Positions 1 through 7,216 of a DNA stretch of 14,614 nucleotides are shown here, piece after piece. The position numbers and the translations under genes are program-made. Source of the DNA: Gryganskiella cystojenkinii (taxonomy: Eukaryota > Mortierellomycota > Mortierellomycetes > Mortierellales > Mortierellaceae); NCBI GenBank assembly GCA_015852425.1, contig JAAAIG010000924.1:1-14614 (forward strand). The letters run 5' to 3'. Positions within the stretch are counted from its first letter, which is position 1; every line of letters begins with the position of its first letter. Below the pieces are notes generated by a model. The model was given only the letters and a program-made list of their open reading frames with translations. It searched no databases and was not told the origin of the DNA.

Positions 1-361
1 TTTGAACCAAGAGGGCATGCTCAAGGGCATGCTTTGTTTACAATGTACGGAAGAGAACGATTATTCATAACAATATTTGAACTTCTACTGCAAGTTACCC
101 TTTGCTTACGTCTGGCCCCGGGTAGGCGTAAGTACGACAAATTTTTGGCTGGCGACAGCTTCTGATAGTAACGAAATAAAGAGAAAGTCCATTACCTCAT
201 ACTAGACCTTATGGAGGTGAAGAGCTTATTCATTAAGAGCGGGCAAATAGTAAGAGGTCCGTGTGTGACTGTGCGAAATCGATAAAGGATTGGCGGCAAA
301 GAAACCAAAAAAACAAATTTTGATCTCCGCATGGCAGTGACACACAAAACCCAAAACTGAT

Positions 362-370
362 ATGACTCTT
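362..370 (+). promoter_or_regulatory. Gcn4/CPC1-type binding site (ATGACTCTT)
   Basis: The nine bases ATGACTCTT, with core TGACTC, lie about 155-165 bp before the HOM2 start codon. This is the form of Gcn4 element known from the yeast HIS3 promoter, and yeast HOM2 is under general amino acid control. Motif and position are seen directly; binding by a Gcn4/CPC1 orthologue in this organism is inferred. Confidence 0.5.
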
Positions 371-452
371 TCGAATTGTGGGTGCTGTTCGGTATCAGGG
401 ACCAAACGATTGCATTTCTTTCTTTTTTTTTTGATTCCCTTTTTCATTCCCA

Positions 453-470
453 TTCTTCTTCTTCTTCTTC
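453..470 (+). repeat. (TTC)6 microsatellite in the HOM2 leader
   Basis: Six TTC units form the end of a T/C-rich tract that starts at about 414. Pyrimidine tracts just before the start codon are common in fungal core promoters, so this probably marks the transcription start zone of HOM2. Confidence 0.7.
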
Positions 471-525
471 ATTTCGATATCCCATTTCGACCTCCCCACC
501 ACCCATCAACATCACAACCCCGACA

Positions 526-1725
526 ATGACCCGTGTATTAAAGGCAGGAATTCTCGGTGCGACTGGAACCGTTGGTCAACGGTTTATCTTGTTGTTGGCT
601 CAACACCCCGGTTTCTCGATCCATGCCCTCGGTGCCTCACCCCGTTCAGCGGGAAAGACTTATGCCAAGGCCACGAAATGGAAGATGTCTCAGGCCATCC
701 CAGCACATGTTCAGGGCATGATCGTTCAGACTTGTGAACCCACGGGCGAGTTCTTGAACTGCGATGTCGTCTTTTCTGGATTGGATGCGGATGTCGCTGG
801 CGAGATTGGTAAGTGGCAAGAGGAGGAACAACGTTATAACTCTAGAGCCTGGCTGTGGATAAGCATGGAGGCAATTGATGAACTGACAAGTGTTCATGTT
901 CATGCTCTTATTTTCCCCTCTTCAGAAATGGCTTTCTTGAAGGCAGATCTCGCCTTGTTCTCCAACGCCAAGAACTACCGTACCCATGAGGATGTCCCTT
1001 TGATCGTCCCCCTCGCCAACTCTTCTCATTTCGATCTTGTCCCTTACCAACGTTCAAAGCATGTCTTGTCCAAGGGTTTCCTCGTCACAAACGCCAACTG
1101 CTCCACCTCTGGTCTTGTTGTTCCCTTGAAGGCTCTTCAGGACGCTTTTGGACCCTTGAGCAAGATCGTGGTCACGACCATGCAGGCTGTCTCTGGTGCC
1201 GGTTACCCCGGCGTCAGTTCCTTGGATATCATGGACAATGTTGTGCCTTTTATTGGAGGCGAGGAATCCAAGATGGAGTGGGAGACTCTCAAGATTCTCG
1301 GATCTGTGAACGAGTCCAAGGATGCGTTCCAGTTGTTGTCTTCAACCAAGGTCTCTGCGACCTGTAACCGAGTCCCCGTGATTGACGGACATACCGAGTG
1401 CGTTTCGATCGAGTTTGAGCGCAAGCCTGCACCCTCGGTCGAGGAGGTGATTCAGGTTTTGGAGGCATACAAGTCTGAGGCTCAAGAGTTGGGTTGTCAT
1501 TCCGCACCGGAGCAGGCGATTATCGTCACGAGGGAAGAAGATCGTCCCCAGCCTCGCTTGGATCGGGAGAACGGCAGGGGTTACTCTGTCACGGTTGGCC
1601 GTGTGAGACCCTGCAATGTGTTTGATATCAAGTTGACATTGTTGGTCCATAACACTATCCTCGGCGCTGCCGGTTCTGGTGTCCTGTTGGCCGAGTTGGC
1701 TCAGAAGAAGGGATTGATCGTCTAA
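526..1725 (+). CDS. HOM2: Aspartate-semialdehyde dehydrogenase
   Basis: This enzyme reduces aspartyl-4-phosphate to aspartate-4-semialdehyde with NADPH, the second step from aspartate to threonine, methionine and, where the route exists, isoleucine. It acts in the cytosol. Exons are 526-808 and 926-1725, giving 360 residues, close to the roughly 365 of yeast Hom2. The N-terminus carries the NADP-binding loop GATGTVGQ (residues 11-18). The active-site cysteine is Cys153 in NANCSTSG, and the probable catalytic histidine is His250 in DGHTECVS. Removing the intron (GTAAGT...TTCAG) joins GEIE to MAFLKADLALFSNAKNYR, as in fungal relatives. The ATG at 526 is chosen because the nucleotide-binding fold begins right after it and A is at -3. 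No ATG lies upstream in frame. It is convergent with SURF1, stop to stop about 160 bp apart. A Gcn4-type site lies upstream. The gene appears intact. Confidence 0.96.
   Translation: MTRVLKAGILGATGTVGQRFILLLAQHPGFSIHALGASPRSAGKTYAKATKWKMSQAIPAHVQGMIVQTCEPTGEFLNCDVVFSGLDADVAGEIGKWQEEEQRYNSRAWLWISMEAIDELTSVHVHALIFPSSEMAFLKADLALFSNAKNYRTHEDVPLIVPLANSSHFDLVPYQRSKHVLSKGFLVTNANCSTSGLVVPLKALQDAFGPLSKIVVTTMQAVSGAGYPGVSSLDIMDNVVPFIGGEESKMEWETLKILGSVNESKDAFQLLSSTKVSATCNRVPVIDGHTECVSIEFERKPAPSVEEVIQVLEAYKSEAQELGCHSAPEQAIIVTREEDRPQPRLDRENGRGYSVTVGRVRPCNVFDIKLTLLVHNTILGAAGSGVLLAELAQKKGLIV
809..925 (+). other. HOM2 intron, 117 nt, multiple of three without a stop
   Basis: The intron starts GTAAGT and ends TTTTCCCCTCTTCAG. 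It is 39 codons long and stays open in the HOM2 frame, so an unspliced transcript would encode the enzyme with 39 extra residues after position 94. Family alignment needs it removed, because the extra segment would interrupt the conserved GEIE...AFLKADLA region. Confidence 0.9.
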
Positions 1726-1886
1726 AGGGAATTTTGATGTCAAAGATCCTAACCAGGATATTTATATGAAAATACACAGTTTTTAAAAAGAAAAAAAGAA
1801 ACATAGACGGACACAGCTGTTTTACAATGAAAGATGTAATATATATCGTTTATATTGCTTATTTTTGGGAGGGGACTTGAATTTTC
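1726..1886. other. Convergent 3' region between HOM2 and SURF1
   Basis: This short A/T-rich gap must hold the 3' ends of both transcripts. It contains an A-rich stretch near 1783-1800 and an alternating A/T run with a small dyad (AATATA at 1838-1843 pairing with TATATT at 1851-1856). No canonical AATAAA is evident on either strand. Confidence 0.55.
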
Positions 1887-3135
1887 CTACACATGACGGG
1901 GAAGAAGTTGCGTAGGTTTCTTTTGAGGTGGTGGACGTCTCATCAAGACATAGAGCATTACTGTGGTGGCTACGCAAAGTGAGTACCAAGTGACAATATA
2001 TTCCTTGTGATGATTACGAAGTTCCACGACAGGGGATCGTCCTACGGGGATGTTCTTGTCGATCAACTCGGACTTGACCATGTGGGCAGGGGTATCTACA
2101 AAAAGTCAAAACGAGGTCAAAGTTAATGCGTGGTCCTGTTCCAGACTTTCCAGCTGTGCGGCAATTGTACAGGCTATGGCAAAGTACGGCAAGACTTACC
2201 AAGGATCATCTCAACAACGACAGGTTGGGCTCCAACCTGGTTCGCCATGGCCTCCAAATCCAAGGAGTACCACTCATTCTTCCCTGGGTTGTTCTCAGGT
2301 ACAAAGGAAGAAGCTTTTTGTTCACCGGTGCGGAGCAAACCCTCGACCGTGACCTCGCCCTCGGTCAATCCTTCAGGTCTTGTCGACTGGTCCTTTTTAT
2401 CCCTAGGGACCCAACCACGACGAACCAAGATTTTAGAGCCACCGTTATTCCTGACAAAAGGTGTGATTAAAAAATAGCCGGGTTGTCCATCACCTCGAGT
2501 CCTGGGTCCCAAAAGAATCTCTTCGTCGTGTAAAAAGTGGCCGGTCACTTTGACCTTGCGGTACTCGAAATCCTCGATAGCATCCAAACTGGAGGGCGAG
2601 AAGGTTGATTCCCAAAAAAAAAAATCAAGCTCTGTGAGTATCACTGGGTTTTGATATGATAACAAGGACATCCATTGTCATCATCTATGATCTTGGGACA
2701 GAATGGGAAAACTCACTTGACTTTTCGGGGCAACGGAATAGCCTCCAAGGCCATACGATCCTCCAGTTGCTCAATCAGATCAACCTTCCAGCGCAGTCTC
2801 TGGACTTGCCAGGTTCCCAACCCGAACGTGATGATCGGACAGAGCGCCAGACCGATGGTCACAGGTCCCCACTTTCGCCTGCCAGACTGTGTCCTTGTGG
2901 ATTGGTGCAAGACTGTGTAAGCGCGGCGTTGTCCTTGTTGTTGGTATGGGGTGGCTGTTCTTGCTGCTGCTGCCGCACTGACGTTTGTCCTAGAAACGAC
3001 GGTTTTCGAGGAGATCAGGGACAATGGAGATGTGGTGGATCGGGTGCAAACCTGGCGACATGTCTGTTGTTGAACATGGGATGCGGGTCGGACAGTCCAT
3101 GCTGTAGCCCGGGTGAGGATCCTTGATGGCAACAT
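1887..3135 (-). CDS. SHY1: SURF1-family cytochrome c oxidase assembly protein
   Basis: SURF1 proteins (Shy1 in yeast) sit in the mitochondrial inner membrane and help assemble the haem-containing core of Cox1 in complex IV. In coding order the exons are 3135-2717, 2588-2200 and 2095-1887, giving 338 residues. The introns are 128 nt (GTGAGT...CCAG) and 104 nt (GTAAGT...GTAG). The first 80 or so residues are rich in Arg, Ser and Thr and poor in acids, like a mitochondrial presequence. The first membrane span (about 90-107) runs into the family motif LGTWQVQRLRWK (106-117). The middle intermembrane domain includes GPRTRGDGQPGYF and the strand ILVRRGWVPRD. The second span (about 303-321) follows the conserved RNHHKEYIVTWYSL. 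It lies head-to-tail with NUXM upstream. The start at 3135 is the first ATG of the frame before the presequence. All key regions are present. Confidence 0.93.
2614..2624 (-). repeat. Poly(T) tract inside SURF1 intron 1
   Basis: Eleven A on the given strand are eleven T in the SURF1 pre-mRNA, about 25-35 nt before the chosen 3' splice site at 2589. It is probably the polypyrimidine tract. A competing CAG lies just before it, but only the downstream CCAG at 2589 gives a sensible join (PRKV-NLDAIEDF). Confidence 0.5.
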
Positions 3136-3323
3136 TGAAGAGGTCGATCCTGTGATTTGTCTTGTTGTAAACCTGGGGAGTTTGAGAGAAATGCAAAGTC
3201 AATGCAGAGAGAGTGTCAGTCAGCCAGCCGCAGAGTCCCTTTCGCGTGGAAAATCGGGGACATTTTTCGTAGGAAGCTCAGCCACAGAAGTCAGATCACA
3301 GGCATTTATTTGTATATTCCTTA

Positions 3324-3353
3324 CTCTCTCTCTCTCTTTTTCTTTCTCTTTCC
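3324..3353 (+). repeat. (CT)7 microsatellite within a pure pyrimidine tract
   Basis: Seven CT units at 3324-3337 lead into a T/C-only run to 3353. Both flanking genes read from the other strand, so this is a purine tract for them and does not match the usual sense-strand promoter pyrimidine tract. Confidence 0.7.
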
Positions 3354-3435
3354 ATCTCTTTAGCCCAAAGGTCGACATCTACAAGGCAATAACCATGGGC
3401 ATACAGGAAAGGGTAGAATTGCTTTAACATTCATA

Positions 3436-3441
3436 TTTATT
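3436..3441 (-). terminator. Candidate poly(A) signal of NUXM (AATAAA)
   Basis: The minus strand reads AATAAA here, about 220 nt past the NUXM stop codon, in an A/T-rich context. It would give a 3' UTR of roughly 240 nt. Fungal poly(A) signals are loose, so this is a candidate only. Confidence 0.4.
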
Positions 3442-3662
3442 TTTCAAAGCGATTCTAATAATGGGGGGGGGGAGAGTGGGATGTAGCGATAATTTGGTCC
3501 GAGTGTGTTCGGTTGGTGCTGTGTTTCCCTTTTTGACAAAGAGGTAAATTGAAGGGTTGGCGAGGTCGAAGTAAATAGGTATCCAGATAAACGGTTCTCT
3601 ACTCGCTTTCTCTTCATATCCAAGTTGCCATTGGGGTTCCTGTTAAAAATCAATGAGAGAAT

Positions 3663-5008
3663 TTAGTTCTCGCCCTTGGAGGCGGTGTTCTCGGCAAGAT
3701 GGTATTTGTGGTTGGTGGTGTTGAACCAAGGGATGGCAGCTAAAGGTCAGATCAGAGATAAAGAGAAAAAAGTTAACAATTGATCAAGAATAAGTTGATC
3801 AGCAATCAAGATCAAAAAGAAGGGAGGCAAGACTTACAGAACTTGAGAGCGGCGTACTTGGAGTTACGTGCAGCAACACCCTGAGCAGCCTCATCCATCG
3901 ATGGCTCACCATAGGCGGGGAGACCAGCGGCAGCGCGGGCATCCATCTCGACCTTGTTCTTGGCCAACTCTCTGGCGTTCTCATCCCAACCCCAGAAGCG
4001 CACTAAAAAACAGAAAGGGAGAAAGGCAGTTAGACTCCAGTGAGGTTTGGACAGTGTTATTGTGCACTCAACTCCAGTAATCGCCGACAACTTACAGCTG
4101 GACTTCTGGTAGGAGAAAAGGAATCCACTCATGAAACCGACAGCAGTGGCAACACCCAACGCGACGTTGAGACCCTTGGGGCCAGAAGCGGGGCGGATGC
4201 GCTCTAATTATCATTTAAAAAACAAGCATATGTTTTGTGTCAGTGGTGAGAGGATCTTTTTGATTGCTGTTCGTGCTATTCCCTCCAGCATTATTGTCGT
4301 GATCGTTGACGTATTCAAGATTCGATTGATCTGGTGTTGGAGCAGAGCATTATCCCAAAGATCAAGACCGTTCGTGTCAACTGTCGCGTTCTCTGAGGAG
4401 GTCGAAACAATAAGTTGGTATCGCAAGTGAATTGATCCTATCGGTTTGATAAAAGGCGAATATCGACCCTGGATAGGGCGAGTCCTGCTAACTGACAAAG
4501 GAAAATGTGCTCCGAGATCATTCTCCTGCCCCTTGGATATCGTGATGATTTGTGTGTAAACCCTTTCGGTTCTTCGTGATGGTGTCCTTCCCAGTGGTGT
4601 TTAGAGCGATCTCATGATGGGCAAAGTTGTTGCATTCTGTACTCTCCTTCCCCGTTCCAGAGTAATCTCATTGAGCCATGCTGATCGTAGTCGCGATTCT
4701 CTCCAGAAGCTTCCTGGTTGATTGCAGATTTAATCAGATCCTGGCCCTGAGATGTCCAGCAGCTTTCCTGAGACGATCCGGACCCATAGACTCAGCTGGA
4801 GGAGACGCATTCATCCAACTCTTTGCCCTGAAGGAGATGTTGTTTATGGTTATTTACCAAGGCCGAGCAAGATGGCGGGAGCAGCGGCGGTCATACCACC
4901 CCAGGCAACGACATCGGAGCCGCGCATGTAGCTGACAACACGGGTGAAGTGAGGATCCGAGTCGATGACGGGGTACTCTGTCCTGACGTACTGCTCTGCG
5001 GTCGACAT
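3663..5008 (-). CDS. NUXM: Complex I 21 kDa-type accessory subunit (NUXM-like)
   Basis: This is an accessory membrane-arm subunit of mitochondrial NADH:ubiquinone oxidoreductase, the family called 20.9/21 kDa in Neurospora and NUXM in Yarrowia. In coding order the exons are 5008-4858, 4203-4096, 4002-3838 and 3739-3663, giving 166 residues. The N-terminal domain shows YPVIDSDPHFTRVVSYMRGSD (residues 12-32), typical of the family. Two hydrophobic spans follow, at about 33-50 and 62-80. The C-terminal domain contains SSLRFWGWDENARE, YGEPSMDEAAQGVAARNSKY and the ending PWFNTTNHKYH. Each splice join restores family sequence, for example LLGL-ERIRPA, QKSS-LRFWGW and ALKF-SAIPWFN. No cleavable presequence is seen. 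The C-terminal tail after NHKYH looks short compared with filamentous ascomycete homologues. Introns are 654, 93 and 98 nt. It is upstream of SURF1 in the same orientation and divergent from the ABC transporter. Confidence 0.92.
4003..4095 (-). other. NUXM intron 2, 93 nt, multiple of three without a stop
   Basis: The intron starts GTAAGT and ends in a T-rich run plus AG (CTGTTTTTTAG). It is exactly 31 codons and remains open in frame, so retention would insert 31 residues between QKSS and LRFWGW. Homologues are continuous there. Confidence 0.88.
4204..4857 (-). other. NUXM intron 1, 654 nt, unusually long
   Basis: The donor is GTAAAT at 4857-4852 and the acceptor is ATTAG at 4204. Joining exon 1 to exon 2 gives LLGL-ERIRPASGPKG, which fits the family with nothing missing. 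At 654 nt it is over three times the next longest intron here. I see no coding exon, tRNA or convincing snoRNA boxes inside it. Retention would meet an in-frame TAA at once. Confidence 0.8.
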
Positions 5009-5088
5009 GATTTATGAAGGAAAAAAGGTGAGTGTTGATGAGAGGAGAGAGGGAGTAGAGAATAAAAGAAGACGGAGAGAAGGTAATC

Positions 5089-5180
5089 CAACTTCGGACA
5101 ATCGGACACTTTGAATGCGATTTCTGATTAATTCGAGATGAGTCTCTCTACCTTGCCTACACCCAAAAGGTCCGAAGTTG
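5089..5180. repeat. 11-bp inverted repeat CAACTTCGGAC / GTCCGAAGTTG
   Basis: CAACTTCGGAC at 5089-5099 is the exact reverse complement of GTCCGAAGTTG at 5170-5180, with 70 bp between. Both lie 81-172 bp upstream of the NUXM start codon. A further partial copy, AGGTCCGAAGT, is at 6588-6598 and matches 5168-5178. This may be a pair of binding sites for one factor; no factor is recognised. Confidence 0.55.
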
Positions 5181-5264
5181 ATGGATGTGGTACTTCTATG
5201 CCGTGCAAACGAGCAACTATGTGCCGGAGAACACAGCGGGGGAAAGGAAAACAAATTCATTGTG

Positions 5265-5272
5265 TCATGTGA
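5265..5272. promoter_or_regulatory. E-box variant TCATGTGA
   Basis: This octamer is an E-box of the kind bound by basic helix-loop-helix factors. It lies about 260 bp upstream of the NUXM ATG and 36 bp from the palindromic E-box at 5309-5316. Function is inferred from the motif alone. Confidence 0.35.
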
Positions 5273-5307
5273 CAAGGACAATCGAATATAAGCCACCAGT
5301 TCTTGAC

Positions 5308-5317
5308 ATCACGTGAT
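5308..5317. promoter_or_regulatory. Palindromic E-box ATCACGTGAT
   Basis: This ten-base perfect palindrome contains TCACGTGA, the classic site for Cbf1/Pho4-type basic helix-loop-helix factors. It lies about 300 bp upstream of NUXM. Cbf1-type factors act on respiratory genes in some yeasts, so a role in NUXM expression is possible but unproven here. Confidence 0.45.
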
Positions 5318-5868
5318 TGCTTTTTATTCTCGCAGAACTGCAGTACGGTCCAGGGGGATGAAAAAATAGACCGTTGGATCCGATTCTGTCTTGTCCCTGA
5401 AAAGAAAAAAATGCAAGTGAAAGACGCTAGAACAGATCAACGTTGAACAACGAGGCATTACTATTTCCACTCTTTCCACTTTTTCCTTGGTTAATTGGAT
5501 CTGATAACGATCCTTCCCTCGGAAACTTCTTTCTGGCGTCTATTTTTTCCCTCAATGTTCGTATTTGGTCACGATCTCCTGCATGGATTTTTATGTGACC
5601 AGTGGCTCTGCCCAACACTCAAATTGAAAGAGGCTGAGGGCGAGGGAAGCGCTCGAGAAAGAATGGAAGGAAGCAAAAGCGAAAGAAGGGGTGGAAAGAG
5701 TTCTTCCTTTGAGTTCTTTTGGGGGTGGGTTGGGTCGTGTTGTTCTTGTCAGCATCGGCCCTTGTTTTGCGTTGAACAGTCTGCCCCTGGAAAACACCCC
5801 TGCGGTTTTGCTGGCGGAATCAAAATGAACATTGAGCGCGCTCAGATTACAAAAAAAAAAAAATAGGG

Positions 5869-5893
5869 ACACAAAAAAAAGAATTTTTTGTGT
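5869..5893. repeat. Perfect 10-bp inverted repeat with 5-nt loop
   Basis: ACACAAAAAA (5869-5878) and TTTTTTGTGT (5884-5893) are exact reverse complements around AAGAA. It could form an A/T-rich hairpin. It sits next to a 12-base poly(A) run, so a chance origin from homopolymers is possible. Confidence 0.6.
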
Positions 5894-7077
5894 TTCGTTG
5901 CCAAAAAAGACCAACAAACTTGTCTTTACTTTCTTGCCAATAGGGTTTCGTCTAATTTACCCAGATGTCCCAAGTCCAGCTGTCTGTCTCTTTTTAGATT
6001 TTTTTTTTTTGGCTTCGGGCTTTTTGCCTGGACAGAGAGTCGAAAAAAAAGAGAGCGAGAGGCGGGTCAAACAGGATGGGCCTTGGTTTGCCAATTTTAT
6101 TGAGCACATCACACAACCCAACACTTCTTTTTTTTTTTTTGTCGTAATTGCTTTGTTGTGTTCCGGCAAAAGTAATTTCCTTCCTGTCTCAAATTGCGCG
6201 GTTCTTCGTAGAATTGAAGAAACAATACAAGATGTTCTTCACGTCAATTGTAGTTGAGAACGATCACTGCCACCACCTGCGCATGTGTTTGTCTACGTGG
6301 ATCGAGAAATGAACAAAAGGAAACCCGATTAATAAATCGACAGAGAACACGCAGGCTTGCCAAGACGGAAAGCTTCCTTGTGGAGGAGAGCCTTTGGAAT
6401 GCGTGGTGAAGTTGAAAAATTAAACTCCCCACTGACTTTTTTTTTCCTTTTCGCGAGATGATGACAAAGTGCGCAGACAAATCAACCCTGACTTACGCAC
6501 GTCGTCACCCCTCAAATTTGTTTGCCTTTCCTCCAAGCGTTGTCGATCTTTGACTTTTGACAGTCCAGATCCTAGACCGAGCCCTGCAGGTCCGAAGTAG
6601 TGGATCGATCTGGCAATGAAAAATAATTTTTTGGAGATGAAAGGAGGGTTCGATTTTATCCGTGTCTGACGGTGGGCAAAGCACAAGAGGAAAAGGCTAA
6701 ATGAAACAGAAGGACCCCCAGAGAAGCCGATCACGACCTTGGAATAATGGCATGACAAATCCAGGTTTTTCTGATTTTCTAGCCCAGAAAACTGAGAGGT
6801 CAGCCCGGATTCACCAAGACACGAATGCTGTCCAAAAAGAGAAAGGACGTGGAACTTCTGTCGTCAAGACGCTTAAAAGACGCCTCTTTTCTCTTTTCTT
6901 TTCTCATTCTCCATTCAACCTCATTGACATCTCTCCCTCTTTTTTTACATTCATCCTCTGTCGTGTGTGTTGTTTGTTTATTTTTTTTAAGCGTGTGCGC
7001 AAAAAATCTCGAAGAATCTCTATTTGTCTGGGATCGAACAGATTTTACCCGAAAAAAAAGGTTTCCTCCACACAACC

Positions 7078-7199
7078 GCCCATTCCTCTTTCCTTTTCCT
7101 TTCATTCATTCGTTCATTTCATCTTTCTCTCTTCTTTCATTCCTTCTTCATTCCACTCCTTATATCCCCTCTCCTCTCCCTCTCTCTATCTCCTCTCTT
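7078..7199 (+). promoter_or_regulatory. Pyrimidine-rich core promoter of the ABC transporter
   Basis: About 120 bases are nearly all T and C, broken by scattered A in ATTC-like units, and end about 17 bp before the start codon. A TATAT lies at 7161-7165 inside the tract. Such CT blocks typically sit at or just before the transcription start in well-expressed fungal genes, so I take this as the core promoter and leader. Confidence 0.5.
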
Positions 7200-7216
7200 A
7201 AGATCTTTCTATAACA

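Larger units (their letters stand above)
1..525. other. Upstream region of HOM2; no gene seen
   Basis: I see no gene in this stretch; open frames here are short and unlike any protein I know. It holds two copies of AGGGCATGCT (12-21 and 24-33), an AATAAA at 175-180 that could be the poly(A) signal of a gene to the left, a Gcn4-type site at 362-370, and a T/C-rich tract at about 414-470 just before the HOM2 start. The HOM2 frame stays open upstream of 526 but has no ATG there, so I treat that part as 5' UTR and promoter. Confidence 0.6.
3136..3662. other. Intergenic: SURF1 promoter and NUXM 3' region
   Basis: No gene is seen here. The part near 3136-3300 should hold the SURF1 promoter and 5' UTR, and the part near 3430-3662 the NUXM 3' UTR. 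It includes a ten-G run (3463-3472) and a CT microsatellite (3324-3337). An open frame upstream of SURF1 on the minus strand (to about 3202) is in a different frame and resembles nothing known. Confidence 0.55.
5009..7216. promoter_or_regulatory. 2.2 kb divergent intergenic region between NUXM and the ABC transporter
   Basis: No protein or RNA gene is supported here. Open frames of up to about 140 codons exist but are low-complexity products of A/T homopolymers and T/C tracts. The NUXM side (5009-5320) carries three copies in all of a TCCGAAGT-type motif, counting one at 6590-6598, and two E-boxes. The middle (about 5850-6450) has many A or T runs of 8-14 bases and one perfect inverted repeat. 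The right end (7078-7199) is a strong pyrimidine tract leading to the ABC transporter start. The whole is best read as two promoters and 5' UTRs. Confidence 0.6.

Noticed and set aside
376..525. Upstream extension of the HOM2 reading frame
   Set aside because: The frame is open but there is no ATG before 526, the sequence is T/C-rich low complexity, and the NADP-binding fold begins right after 526.
1226..1743. Minus-strand frames overlapping HOM2 exon 2
   Set aside because: They are shadows of the conserved HOM2 coding sequence and resemble no protein family.
3628..3660. Possible 3' splice site (TTTTTAACAG) just after the NUXM stop
   Set aside because: There is no matching donor between the exon 4 acceptor and this point, and the preceding stop codon gives the expected C-terminus.
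4542..4548. GTGATGA resembling a C box of a C/D snoRNA inside NUXM intron 1
   Set aside because: It lies on the strand opposite the host transcript, and no D box (CTGA) with a terminal stem was found at a normal distance.
5495..5866. Plus-strand open frame of 123 codons in the divergent region
   Set aside because: Its composition is skewed (Glu/Ser/Lys from a purine-rich tract, Lys from poly(A)), it has no recognisable domain and lies in promoter-like DNA.
5832..6257. Plus-strand open frame of 141 codons
   Set aside because: It is built from A/T homopolymers giving Lys and Phe runs, and an opposite-strand frame overlaps it with the same quality.
6701..7214. Overlapping plus-strand frames rich in Ser, Phe, Leu and Pro
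   Set aside because: They translate the pyrimidine tract before the ABC transporter. Three frames look alike, as expected of low-complexity T/C DNA.
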